64,000 nucleotides of DNA from Bradyrhizobium sp. CCBAU 53421 (GTDB lineage Bacteria; Pseudomonadota; Alphaproteobacteria; Rhizobiales; Xanthobacteraceae), in NCBI RefSeq assembly GCF_015291625.1, contig NZ_CP030047.1:7440001-7504000 (forward strand), in the 5' to 3' direction. The position numbers and the translations under genes were made by a program. A model generated the notes under the pieces. That model worked only from the letters and a program-made list of their open reading frames with translations, ran no database searches and had not been told where the DNA came from. This document shows, in pieces, positions 38,501-46,374 of this stretch (positions are counted from its first letter, which is position 1; the number at the start of each line of letters is the position of its first letter).

Positions 38501-40991
38501 TATCGGCATAGGCAGGCATCCGCTCGGGAGCGTCGTGGCGAGCCCGGGCAATGGCCGGCATGCGTTCGGCCAGTGAGGCCCTGATGAAGCCGCAGCCGTC
38601 ATGCGGCCGCAAGGCGATCTCGCCGTCTCGCCCCTCGAACCGGAAGGGATGCACTGCGCCTGCGGGGCGGTCGGGCAGAAGGGACAGCTTGAAGCACCCT
38701 TCCAGCGCATAATCATGCGGGCCAACGTCGGGGATGCCCGGCGGCGCGGCAAATGCGCGGCGCTGGATATAGTAATAGGCTTCCTTGAACGGCGCCCAGG
38801 CCCGCAAGAGCTGCTCAAAGGCCGTACCCGGAGCCGTCTCGGCATAGGGGATCGCCAAAAGCTTGCCGCTTGGGGCCTCTTCGGCCGCGAAGGGCAGGCG
38901 AGAGGCAAGCTTGTTCAGGCTCTCATGCGGCGGCTTCAGTTTGCTGCCGCCGAACAGGTCCATGCGGTAGGGCACGCCCTCCACGGGGAACGTGCGTGTC
39001 AGCATGGTGGCAGTCGGAGTTCCCTTTAGCTGGACCGCCACCACCTTCACCGCGCCCGAGGTCAAGCGGTGGAGAATGGAATAGCGCAACTCAGCTTCGC
39101 TGCCCAGTGGCCGGCCTTGCGTGTCGACCACTGGCAGCCGCATCAGTCCGGCATCGCCTTGCGGCGGTCTCGGCTCGTGGTCCATGGCCTGAAGGACCCG
39201 ATGGACATCGAAGCTGGCGGCTGCATGCTGGGCCTGGACCATCGATGCGTTCTGCGCAATGAAGGTGTCCAGCGCTTCGAGCGGCTCCTTCGCCTCGATC
39301 TCTGCGATCACGTTCCAGCTCATGTAGGAAAGGTCGGCGTAGATGAGGGCGCGGGCACTGTCCAGGATCTGCCTGGTCTTGCCGTGCAGCTCCTCCTGCC
39401 TAGCCTTCAAGGCGAGCTCGTCGCCGTCGACATAGGGCCGCCGGTAGAGCGTCTCCAGCACCACCCGGGTCTTGAGCACCTGATAGATCGAAAGCGCCGG
39501 GCAGCGGCTTGCATTGGCGCCGCTAGTGCGCTCGGCCTGGCCTGCCCTGAGATGGGCATCGATCTTGCGTTCCACCACCGGCTGGATGGCGTTGAGCAGG
39601 TTCAGCGCTGACCTGCGGTGCCAGCGCAACACCGGCTTCGGGCTGCGAGCCAGTGGCAGCAGGGAGGCGCAAAGATTGCCCATCGTCTCGAGATCGTTGT
39701 CGAGCTTAAACCCGGGAGCGGCACGTAACACCTCGAGCCTGTCCAACCCCGGCTGCGCTAGCGCAGCGAGATCGTCCGACAACTGCGCCGTGCCCAACGC
39801 CTTGAAAATACTCGCGATGGCACGGACATCGGCCTGCTGCAGCCGACCCTCGGCATATTGGAGGTAGTGCGCCAGCTGATGCAGGCGGTCCTTCAGCAAG
39901 GCGGGTTCGGCGACCTCGCCGGCGGCCTCTCCCACCTCGATAGCCCGCGACAGACCGTTGGCGCTCCTGGCTAGCGCAGGCGTGCTGAAAGTGCTGAAGC
40001 GACGGCCCTTGGAACCGAGCTCGCCGGCGATGGCAACGATCGCCTTGCGTGCTTTTTCTTCTTCCGGCCACTTGCCGAAACCGTTGACCAGATTGGCCAA
40101 TTCCTGATCCGAGAATCCGTCGAGATCGCCGGCGCGGGCAACCACCGCGCCGGCGATGGCAACCGTCGCCTCACGCGTCTTCTGCTGGTCCGGCCATCTG
40201 CTGAAGCCGTTCACCAAATCGGCCAACTCTGAATCCGAAAATCCGTCGAGCTTGCCGGCGCGGGCAACCACCGCGCCGGCGATGGCAAGCGTCGCTTCGC
40301 GCGTCTTCTGCTGGTCCGCGTCGGAGATGCGGTGCGGGCCTCCTTCGCTATCAGGACGCCCTGCTTGTCCGACCAACTCTCCGGTGCCGCCGATATTCCC
40401 TCTCCGATCCAGCAAAACGCATCTCCGCGCCTGGGCGTCTTGATGACGCACGGGCTCGACGGAACGTGACGAGGCGGTTTGCTGAACCGGGGTGGTCGGT
40501 TCACGACCATCATCGCGCTCCGTCGAAGCGGCGGACAAGGTCAATGGATTGGCTTGCTGCCCGCTGCCGGCCCACCGCTCGAGGCGCCACTGCCGATAAC
40601 TGCGAATGTCCATCTCCGAAGCGATACCGCCCGAGGAATCCAAGATGGCGTTGCGGTCGATGACCCCCGCAAGGCCGTCAGTAGGCCGCCCCTGTGACGG
40701 ATTTCGCAAATGGCGAGGGCTATCAAGCAATGCGGACTCACGATCGGGGCGATTCAAGCGAGAATTCGGCTGACGTTCAATCTCGGCCAGCACCGTGCCC
40801 AACTCCCGCGACATACTGCCCAGCGAATTGTCTTCCCCATCGGATGATTCCACCGAGCTCACAGCGCCTGGCTGCTCCAGATGGTCAGTTGCTGACCTAG
40901 ACGCTTCCGTGCTCGAATGCTGGATCTCCTCATCTTCTTCCATGATGGTATACAAAGCACGATCAGCCCAGGCTCGCTCGACAAAATCCAT
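35538..40991 (-). CDS. Giant type III effector, SKWP/XopAD-RipS family with C-terminal shikimate kinase domain
   Basis: 1817 residues. The N-terminal 200 are Ser/Arg/Gln-rich and disordered, as in effectors. Residues about 222-350 hold 42-residue repeats with SRWP and GKWP signatures, the HEAT/armadillo-like SKWP repeat of Ralstonia RipS and Xanthomonas XopAD proteins. The long middle part is conserved-looking but undefined and includes DGDFDGD at 1051-1057. From about 1608 a shikimate-kinase-like domain is intact: Walker A GMPASGKST (1621-1629), DIDQRI, and ATGGGCFGK. A GGGAG ribosome-binding site fits the ATG at 40991, and a tts-box-like element is about 60 bases upstream. No stop or frameshift, so it is probably translated and secreted. 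Whether the kinase fold is active is unknown. Confidence 0.88.
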   Translation of the reverse strand: MDFVERAWADRALYTIMEEDEEIQHSSTEASRSATDHLEQPGAVSSVESSDGEDNSLGSMSRELGTVLAEIERQPNSRLNRPDRESALLDSPRHLRNPSQGRPTDGLAGVIDRNAILDSSGGIASEMDIRSYRQWRLERWAGSGQQANPLTLSAASTERDDGREPTTPVQQTASSRSVEPVRHQDAQARRCVLLDRRGNIGGTGELVGQAGRPDSEGGPHRISDADQQKTREATLAIAGAVVARAGKLDGFSDSELADLVNGFSRWPDQQKTREATVAIAGAVVARAGDLDGFSDQELANLVNGFGKWPEEEKARKAIVAIAGELGSKGRRFSTFSTPALARSANGLSRAIEVGEAAGEVAEPALLKDRLHQLAHYLQYAEGRLQQADVRAIASIFKALGTAQLSDDLAALAQPGLDRLEVLRAAPGFKLDNDLETMGNLCASLLPLARSPKPVLRWHRRSALNLLNAIQPVVERKIDAHLRAGQAERTSGANASRCPALSIYQVLKTRVVLETLYRRPYVDGDELALKARQEELHGKTRQILDSARALIYADLSYMSWNVIAEIEAKEPLEALDTFIAQNASMVQAQHAAASFDVHRVLQAMDHEPRPPQGDAGLMRLPVVDTQGRPLGSEAELRYSILHRLTSGAVKVVAVQLKGTPTATMLTRTFPVEGVPYRMDLFGGSKLKPPHESLNKLASRLPFAAEEAPSGKLLAIPYAETAPGTAFEQLLRAWAPFKEAYYYIQRRAFAAPPGIPDVGPHDYALEGCFKLSLLPDRPAGAVHPFRFEGRDGEIALRPHDGCGFIRASLAERMPAIARARHDAPERMPAYADKGQSAVPPSALQHYPRSVEVAQETREKALVWLETHQSLTAEELFRTVTGGHIDGPIAIAVPSSDECLHVPTGKSKTLTPDAGVLVGRSPYDKPNLRPFAADRVRLASDGDRTAAFLDRCVAFQYSFNVAHRSGAGLAADDPTFFAKGILIVVPDEMWPADFAERGMVMSAEDVKCHSRWLEKKDRVKADTALECVGILQATEVFAPGSLVAVPTAEQKKLDGDFDGDAVVIVGDRPRLYEHVRQSDAQLQARGIASMKPPKSHTPAIEKGGYQFSRSKQILSTTGLVLETYSCLQRNMLAQPLEAQRWFAERAIFGTYEGIHHELKADIRALLQEDRPDSQTLHELIARAGEDSKAARHPVARELAALLVAELQDWNLQLNSEAARERSDVKQQLARSVASTGAKPAVSADASALFPKLSESYPATADARKRIDFLLNHYQPRIDPRPEGYNPDDLHESAINLLSVGIKVGTDAYKSDTGARAFRQKAPELQRLLERWPGFKPAPYVKAQAAMLHQGRFDVDGTLADLKDNPTLAASVMEASIKLAVEKRILPSALPISADDDPASRITLSSEQALERARLEAVPAEAQSAITETVHAVAKLLRQDGIEVKVPHLDQRSRGQVWIADELTGQSVSAAPEAQLVTNAVRHVFEIPDEAFTRAFRKAALAFEERDCSEVETTNWFIRMDTPRLRGVHTAFRTAQNYRFEVEFHTPASYRAELAQGAQSDCELVPVPRGAWDILHWGSSGENRSRAAGTSRSLTVARQQIAVARSPQAGEILAALGTRPVVLVGMPASGKSTIGPQLAKELGVEFVDIDQRIVAEHGNLMEMFADPGRGEAHFRDLETKELAKQLERGPIVIATGGGCFGKESNQALILNKARSIWLDTELKELRRRLKRDTSRPLLQGVDIEQKVEQLYEERSPFYQKADIRLPLVTPIQKDKKNARICVKELYAFLCNDKEAALPATEISHVSGASGTAISMSPTEHA
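40005..40322 (-). repeat. Tandem 126-base repeats inside the SKWP effector gene
   Basis: Two nearly identical 126-base units start at 40131 and 40257 (GGCGCGGGCAACCACCGCGC on the plus strand at both). A more diverged third copy lies at 40005-40130. Each unit encodes 42 residues of the pattern WP-QQKTREA--AIAGAVVARAG. High identity of neighbouring units suggests recent duplication or homogenisation. Confidence 0.85.
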
Positions 40992-41047
40992 GCCTAGTCT
41001 CCCGTTTTAGAAGCGCCGCCGCCGGTTTCTGATCACGGGATATTGCG

Positions 41048-41073
41048 GCGTCCAACTTACGAGATGCTGACGA
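41048..41073 (-). promoter_or_regulatory. tts-box-like element upstream of SKWP effector
   Basis: Minus strand CGTCAGCATCTCGTAAGTTG followed by GACGCC, close to the TtsI-bound GTCAGCTT-TCG-AAGCT---C-CC pattern. It ends about 57 bases before the effector start codon. This is the best tts-box candidate in the window. Confidence 0.68.
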
Positions 41074-41473
41074 TCGCGACGAGAATACCCGCGTCAGGGT
41101 GTCGCGTCATAAGACCCCCCAAGCTCGCCGAATAGCAACGATGGATTTCAGTGTGAGAAAGCTTGGAAGCTCGAGATTTCCAGATGCAGCAAGGCCACAG
41201 CATCCTTTCTCCAGTTCGGTTGGGTGGCCCCTTCGCAGAAAGTAACGCGTCCGGCTAAGCTACCATCAGCCTCGCGCCATTTGCCGGACACTGAGGCCAC
41301 CTTCTTCCCGTTTCAGTTCCTGAGACTCGACCCGCACCGTCGTCTGGACAGCAGCACGGGCTCTTTCTCCGTCCAGGCAAATGCCTAACCAACCAAGAGC
41401 CACTGATCCGTACGAGTGGAAATGAAGCAGCTACGCCAGGCCCGCGCCAATAAGACAAATTGAGCGATATCGA
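41074..41473. other. Intergenic, nothing recognised
   Basis: About 400 bases between the effector promoter and the end of the thioredoxin gene. No coding signal. Confidence 0.4.
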
Positions 41474-41794
41474 TCAGGCAGCGTTCGAAATCCAGTTCAA
41501 AAGAGCTGTTTTCGGTTTGGCGCCGACCGAGAAATCGGCCACTTCGCCGCCCTTGAAGATCGCGAGCGTCGGAATGGAGCGCACGCCCAATTGGGCGGCG
41601 AGTTCCGGGTTTTCATCGATGTTGAGCTTGGCGACCTTGATCTTGCCTTCCATCTCGACGGAGATTTCCTCGAGGCTCAAAGCAATCATCTTGCAGGGAT
41701 CGCACCATTCGGCCCAGAAATCGACGACGACGGGTGCTGCGGATTCCAGAACTTCCGACTGGAAGTTATTGATATCGACTTTCACGGTAGCCAT
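41474..41794 (-). CDS. trxA: Thioredoxin with variant active site WCDPC
   Basis: 106 residues from the ATG at 41794, with AAAGGAG before it. Thioredoxin fold blocks: [47 protein letters not shown] and the cis-proline SIPT. The usual WCGPC active site is WCDPC, and the following IAPALEE of rhizobial TrxA reads IALSLEE. The two redox cysteines remain, so disulfide reduction is still possible with an altered redox potential or partner range. It is likely a second, island-borne copy rather than the housekeeping thioredoxin. No operon partner. Confidence 0.9.
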   Translation of the reverse strand: MATVKVDINNFQSEVLESAAPVVVDFWAEWCDPCKMIALSLEEISVEMEGKIKVAKLNIDENPELAAQLGVRSIPTLAIFKGGEVADFSVGAKPKTALLNWISNAA

Positions 41795-42074
41795 GGCTGC
41801 TCCTTTGAACCGAAGATGTTGAACCACATGTGACGGTGCGGTGCAGAATTTTCAGTTGTCAACCCGACGATCAGCTTTTCTTTGCTCTAAGACACGCCAA
41901 CGACACTCATGGTGCCAAGGCGGAGCCTTCGCGCCCGCGGGATGCCTTCAACTCTGCTCGCGCCCGACTGCATGCTTCGCTGATGGACTTTCCGATCGGG
42001 CGAAGGACCAACATTTGCTCACATGCGCTCATGTTCTTTTCGTATGGACCAACTGCCACATCCAGAACTGATCC

Positions 42075-43664
42075 GTAAGCGGCAAAGAGACCTTTCAATT
42101 ACCCACATTTGACGTCGGATTTGGGCGAGGCGCCGCGGGCGAAATCTTGAATCGGTAGAATCTGTTGTGATTCGTTGTTGAGCACCTGATTCGGAAGCGC
42201 GGGGTGCTCGATGGGCTTGGTGAAGGAACGCGCGGGGGCGCGTGCGCAGCGATTGACGACCGGTATCGAGACGTGGGTTGATCGGGAAGTAGCGGGATGC
42301 GAGTTTAAGGATGAGCGGCTTGGTCGCCGGTTCTGCAAATTGCTCGCACAAATCGGGAGCGACATGGGTCAAAGCATCCCGCTGGTTTGTCAGGATTGGG
42401 CCAACACGAAGGCCGCCTATCGCTTCTTCTCCAACGAACGGGTCGACGAGGCGGATATTCTTTGCGGTCATTTCGAGGCGACGCGCGGGCGCGTAGCGGC
42501 GACGGAGGGACCGATCCTCGTCCTCCATGACACGACGGAACTCAGCTTTAAGCGCGAGACGCCGGATCTGATCGGCTTTACGGGCAAGACGGCAGGACGC
42601 ACGCAGTGCGGCATCCTGATGCATTCGAGTCTCGCCGTGACGACCGAGGGGCTTCCGCTCGGACTGTCGGCAATCAAGTTCTGGACCCGCAAGAAGTTCA
42701 AGGGGACGACGGCGCTGAAGCGAAAGATCAATCCGACACGGGTGCCGATCGAGCAGAAGGAGAGCATCCGCTGGCTCGAGAATTTACGGCAATCGACCGA
42801 CCTTCTCGCTGCCCCTGGACGATGCGTTCATATTGGTGATCGCGAGAGCGACATCTATGAGCTGTTTTGCCTCGCCGAGGAGGCTGGAACGCATTTTTTG
42901 GTGCGAACCTGTGTTGATCGGCTTGCCGGGGACGGCAATCATACAATTGCCGACGAAATGGACGAGGTTACGATCAAGGGTCTACATCGGATCAAGGTCA
43001 AGGACGACAAAGGCGATCCCGACGACGCCGTTCTTGAGATCAGGTACCGCAAGATACGAGTCCTGCCGCCGATTGGCAAACAGACGAAATATCCCGCACT
43101 CACTCTGACCGTGATCCATGCTCAAGAGCGGGGAAGGCCGAAACGGCGAAAGAAAATCGAGTGGAAGCTCCTCACCGATCTCCCGGTCCAATCGCGCAAG
43201 GACGCCATCAATAAGATCGAATGGTACGCCTTGAGGTGGAAGATCGAAGTCTTCCATAAGATCCTCAAATCGGGCTGCAAAGCAGAGGACTCAAAATTGC
43301 GAACGGCTGAGCGTCTGGTCAATCTGATCGCGGTCTTCTGCATTGTGAGTTGGCGCGTCTTCTGGATGACGATGCTCAATCGCTCCTCGCCGAATGCCGT
43401 ACCGCAAATGGCTCTGACAGATCCCGAAATCAGGGTTCTTGATCATTTGGTGAAAGACAGGCGTGGTGATTGCTCTCGACGAAGCACGCTCTCGCACTAT
43501 GTCGTCAAGATCGCGCGGCTCGGAGGATACTTGGCCCGAGCCAACGATCCGCCTCCAGGAAACACCGTGATCTGGCGCGGACTATCGCGGCTGAACGACA
43601 TCGAACTTGGAGCCGCAATCGAGGCAACAATTATGGGTAATTGAAAGGTGACCTACACGCTAAC
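42075..43664. mobile_element. IS4-type transposase unit bounded by IS66-like ends
   Basis: An IS4-type transposase gene lies between perfect 15-base inverted repeats CCTTTCAATTACCCA (42091-42105 and, inverted, 43634-43648). Just outside them are IS66-like sequences. The left one, GTAAGCGGCAA (from 42075), shares its first 11 bases with the left end of the IS66 element at 3851. The right one (43647-43664, GGTGACCTACACGCTAAC) is identical over 18 bases to the IS66 right end at 6352-6369. No target duplication was found for either boundary choice (8 or 9 bases). So the true borders are uncertain. Confidence 0.6.
42211..43644 (+). CDS. IS4 family (IS50/Tn5-like) transposase
   Basis: 477 residues, full length for Tn5-like IS4 transposases. 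It has an N-terminal transposase domain (EFKDERLGRRFCKLLAQIG, DWANTKAAYRFF), first Asp in LVLHDTTELSF, second Asp in CVHIGDRESDIYELF and the YREK signature in YALRWKIEVFHKILKSGC. Arg, Glu and Lys of YREK are correctly spaced. The reading frame is intact, so it is probably active or recently so. Start choice at 42211 is plausible without a strong ribosome-binding site. Confidence 0.92.
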   Translation: MGLVKERAGARAQRLTTGIETWVDREVAGCEFKDERLGRRFCKLLAQIGSDMGQSIPLVCQDWANTKAAYRFFSNERVDEADILCGHFEATRGRVAATEGPILVLHDTTELSFKRETPDLIGFTGKTAGRTQCGILMHSSLAVTTEGLPLGLSAIKFWTRKKFKGTTALKRKINPTRVPIEQKESIRWLENLRQSTDLLAAPGRCVHIGDRESDIYELFCLAEEAGTHFLVRTCVDRLAGDGNHTIADEMDEVTIKGLHRIKVKDDKGDPDDAVLEIRYRKIRVLPPIGKQTKYPALTLTVIHAQERGRPKRRKKIEWKLLTDLPVQSRKDAINKIEWYALRWKIEVFHKILKSGCKAEDSKLRTAERLVNLIAVFCIVSWRVFWMTMLNRSSPNAVPQMALTDPEIRVLDHLVKDRRGDCSRRSTLSHYVVKIARLGGYLARANDPPPGNTVIWRGLSRLNDIELGAAIEATIMGN

Positions 43665-43734
43665 GATAGAAGCGCCGCATCTAGACGTCCATTTCGGCCG
43701 TCGGTTCGCAACACGATAGATCGTCGACCATTAA

Positions 43735-44510
43735 GAAGCCGGATTGAGCTGAGCTGAACAATTGAGCGCGCGCCAGAACGAGACCCAACAGACGCAAAAA
43801 TTGTCTGAACCAGGCGAGGATGCGGCGAAAGTTGTGGCCGACGGCTGAGAGGACGACGTTGGCGGCATCGCCGGCGCGGCCTTAAAGGTAACAGCGGCCA
43901 AGGTGTCCTTCGGCTTTGAGGTGTCCGATGATCTGCTCAATGGCGGAGCGGCGGCGCAGCTCGCGCTTGATGACGCCGAACACGCCGCGCTTCCGGCCGG
44001 AGATGAAGACGCGGCGGGGATTTTGCGCGTCATGGCCGCGGTAGCCCTTGTCGACATAGGCCCGCTCGATCGTACAGCCAGTGAGTGTCTCAGTGCGGTC
44101 AATCACGTCCCGCAACGTGTGACCGTCGTATGGATTGTCGGGCAGCGACCTGGCGTGCAGCACGAACAGGCCGCCAGGAGCCCGGCGACTGTTGGTGACG
44201 ATAGAGGCCTTTACCCGAATTCGTAAGGCGCGGCGGCCTTGCCCTTGCCGATGCGCTCAACCTCCGGGGCATGGAACGAATAAAGCCTGAAGCCGCGCTG
44301 GCGCTGCTGCTGCGAGCGGATCTGCGTGGCCCGGCCAAGCGGGAGGGCGAACGCGTCCTCCAATGCGGGCTGGCCCTCGATCTTGCGACGGATGATCGCG
44401 AATGATCCGGCCCAGCCGACTGCGCAGGATGCGCAACTGCCGCTGGGCTGGGACCCCGCTCCCAGGGAGTCCGCCCACCGCAACGCAACGACTCAGTCCC
44501 CCCGCCATAG
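43735..44510 (-). pseudogene. IS5-family transposase, broken
   Basis: Pieces of one transposase in several minus-strand frames. These are RRKIEGQPALEDAF; LYSFHAPEVERIGKGKAAAPYEFG; RAYVDKGYRGHDAQ (catalytic Asp region); and RRRSAIEQIIGHLKAEGHLGRCYL, followed by an in-frame TAA where a Lys is expected. The frame then continues GRAGDAANVVLSAVGHNFRR to near 43735. So there is a nonsense mutation plus at least two frameshifts, and the N-terminal part is scrambled. It is dead. Confidence 0.82.
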
Positions 44511-44881
44511 TTCAACCAGTGGATCGAACCCGACGCTTCTGAAATCGCCTCCATACGCAACGGTTTCGAACTTGAGGTCCTGAAGAACGACAAGGCGACT
44601 GATGGACCGCAGCGACGCTGATCTTGCTGCTGGTCAGCGTCGCTGATCGCGGTACCTTTCGAAAGACGGCCAGCGTTTCCTGTTGCCAAGGGCAACGGGC
44701 CCCGATCATTGCTTCCGCGGTTGGACCAAAGACGAGCTCCTTCGTAAGGATCCACCACAAGCCCAGAACAGGCCGCTATGGGTCTATCAGCTAATTGATT
44801 GACCGCATCCTGCTGACCCGTCCTGTGACGTTTTTGTATTGCAACAGCGATTACCTGCCCGCAGCGGTCAATATTGGCCCA
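44511..44881. other. Intergenic at the left edge of the type III block
   Basis: About 370 bases between the IS5 remnant and the last translocator gene. No coding signal; an expected terminator hairpin was not recognised. Confidence 0.4.
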
Positions 44882-45412
44882 TCACCGAATATTGCCAATG
44901 ACGGCCTCCTTGGCCTTTTCGTCTTTCGACAGAACGTTAGATGACAATTCAGTGACCTGATTGAGCTTATCCAGAAGCCCTTGCAACGAAATCACTGCCA
45001 TTTGCCCTTCGCTGTTGGCGTTATCAACCGCCGCTTTAAGATTGTTGATCGCGGCGTCGAACTCCGCCTGTATGCCGTAGACGTCGTTATTGATGGTCTC
45101 GATGGCGATGCCATTCGCCTGCATGAACTCATAAACGCTTCGGCTCCTGCCTTGCGAATCGATAAAGGTGCCATACGCTTTGACAGTCTTCTCGTCATTT
45201 GGCCTTTCGGCCCGCAGCGTCGCCAATGCGCTATTCATGTCTTTCAAAAGATTGTTACGCGCCTGCATGCTGGCATGATCAGCCCGGAGCTCCGTCTCGT
45301 AGATGCCGTGTCGCTCCAACAAGAGCAGCATCATGGTCGAATATAGCGACTGCCCATCTGTGAGGGCATAGTCCGCACTGTAGGACGGCACGCTGGCAGT
45401 TCCATTGATCAT
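44882..45412 (-). CDS. EspA/SseB-like type III translocon (filament) protein
   Basis: 176 residues, helical throughout, no cysteines. The C-terminus (LQGLLDKLNQVTELSSNVLSK ... AVIGNIR) resembles the amphipathic coiled-coil C-terminus of EspA/SseB proteins, which polymerise or cap the needle and connect it to the host-membrane pore. A central block (YEFMQANGIAIETINNDVYG) lies between two helical regions. It is the last gene of the translocon operon, 49 bases after the SseD-like gene. Similarity is by pattern and position, not strong identity. IpaD/needle-tip function is the alternative. Confidence 0.65.
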   Translation of the reverse strand: MINGTASVPSYSADYALTDGQSLYSTMMLLLLERHGIYETELRADHASMQARNNLLKDMNSALATLRAERPNDEKTVKAYGTFIDSQGRSRSVYEFMQANGIAIETINNDVYGIQAEFDAAINNLKAAVDNANSEGQMAVISLQGLLDKLNQVTELSSNVLSKDEKAKEAVIGNIR

Positions 45413-45461
45413 TTTCTACCTTCCTTCCGGTCTAAACATCGTTTGTAACGATGCGTTGCAC

Positions 45462-46331
45462 TCATGCCATGTTGACGAGTTTGCTCCTCGTCTCGCTATC
45501 TGCACTACGCATCTCCGCAAGCTTGCTCAGCAAGTCCTGAATCTGCGTCTGGTAGTAATCGATGAATTGCCTTTCGTCCTCCGCGTGGGCCTTCGCCTTG
45601 GTGCTATCTGCGTCATGCTTCGCTTTTTCTTCCTGGTATTGAGTGGACGCCATGTTCATGCCGGCCCCGGCGATCTTGGAGGTTTCCGTTGTCATGGCAG
45701 CCATGCCCCCCCATTTCATGGTCTCCTGTGCGGCTGCGGTTTGCGCGTGAGCGATGCGCGTAAAGTCAAAATGGTCAATGCCATCAGGAGTGCGGGCGTC
45801 AACGCCAGATGAGGCCTTGGGTGCATTGCCTTCGAATCGCAATTGACTCTGGCGAGCACCCTTGAGGTTCATGCCGGCGCCGGCGATAGCGCCACTCGAT
45901 GCGACGATTGAGCCAAACAACTGATAGAGCCCTGAGTTTCGAATCGACTTGGCAGCCGCGTCCTGCGCAGCGATATCGGCACCAACCGCAGCCCACATGT
46001 CCTCTCTTGCCGCTTTGCGAAGCTCAGAATTGAGACGAACAATGAGTGCCGCAACTGCAGACATGTTACTTCCCGTCGCAAAGTCCTTGAGCTTGGGCGC
46101 GATACCTGAAAGCGTCTGCTGCGTAACAAGCTCAGGAAGCCCCGAGTTTCCAAGCAATGCAAAATTTGACGCGCCGTTAACACTATGGGCAAGCGACTGA
46201 GTCGTGGTCGCCTCTGGTGCGCGGGCGCCGCGGAGGGAGTCAGAGGGCGAACTCGGCGAAAGCTGACGATGCGCGGCATTGTCCAATGGATCAACGCCGA
46301 CGACATTTACACGCTCGATAGCACCTAGCAT
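45462..46331 (-). CDS. SseD/EspB/YopD-like minor translocator
   Basis: 289 residues. The N-terminus is Ser/Pro-rich and disordered (secretion region). A hydrophobic, Gly/Ala-rich segment (LFGSIVASSGAIAGAGMNLKG, about 134-154) could insert in the membrane. The C-terminus is strongly coiled-coil (YQEEKAKHDADSTKAKAHAEDERQF to MRSADSETRSKLVNMA), as in SseD/EspB/YopD. It should form the host-membrane pore with the SseC-like protein. It is 43 bases downstream of that gene on the same strand. No effector-type motif seen. Confidence 0.72.
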   Translation of the reverse strand: MLGAIERVNVVGVDPLDNAAHRQLSPSSPSDSLRGARAPEATTTQSLAHSVNGASNFALLGNSGLPELVTQQTLSGIAPKLKDFATGSNMSAVAALIVRLNSELRKAAREDMWAAVGADIAAQDAAAKSIRNSGLYQLFGSIVASSGAIAGAGMNLKGARQSQLRFEGNAPKASSGVDARTPDGIDHFDFTRIAHAQTAAAQETMKWGGMAAMTTETSKIAGAGMNMASTQYQEEKAKHDADSTKAKAHAEDERQFIDYYQTQIQDLLSKLAEMRSADSETRSKLVNMA

Positions 46332-46374
46332 GAATGCGTTCCTTACGCTCGCAAGAGAAGGCTGTTAGAAGTGA

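Noticed and set aside
37713..38576. Long plus-strand open frame (287 codons), and several more across 35.7-40.4 kb
   Set aside because: Antisense shadows of the SKWP effector gene, rich in Arg/Gly/Asp without any domain.
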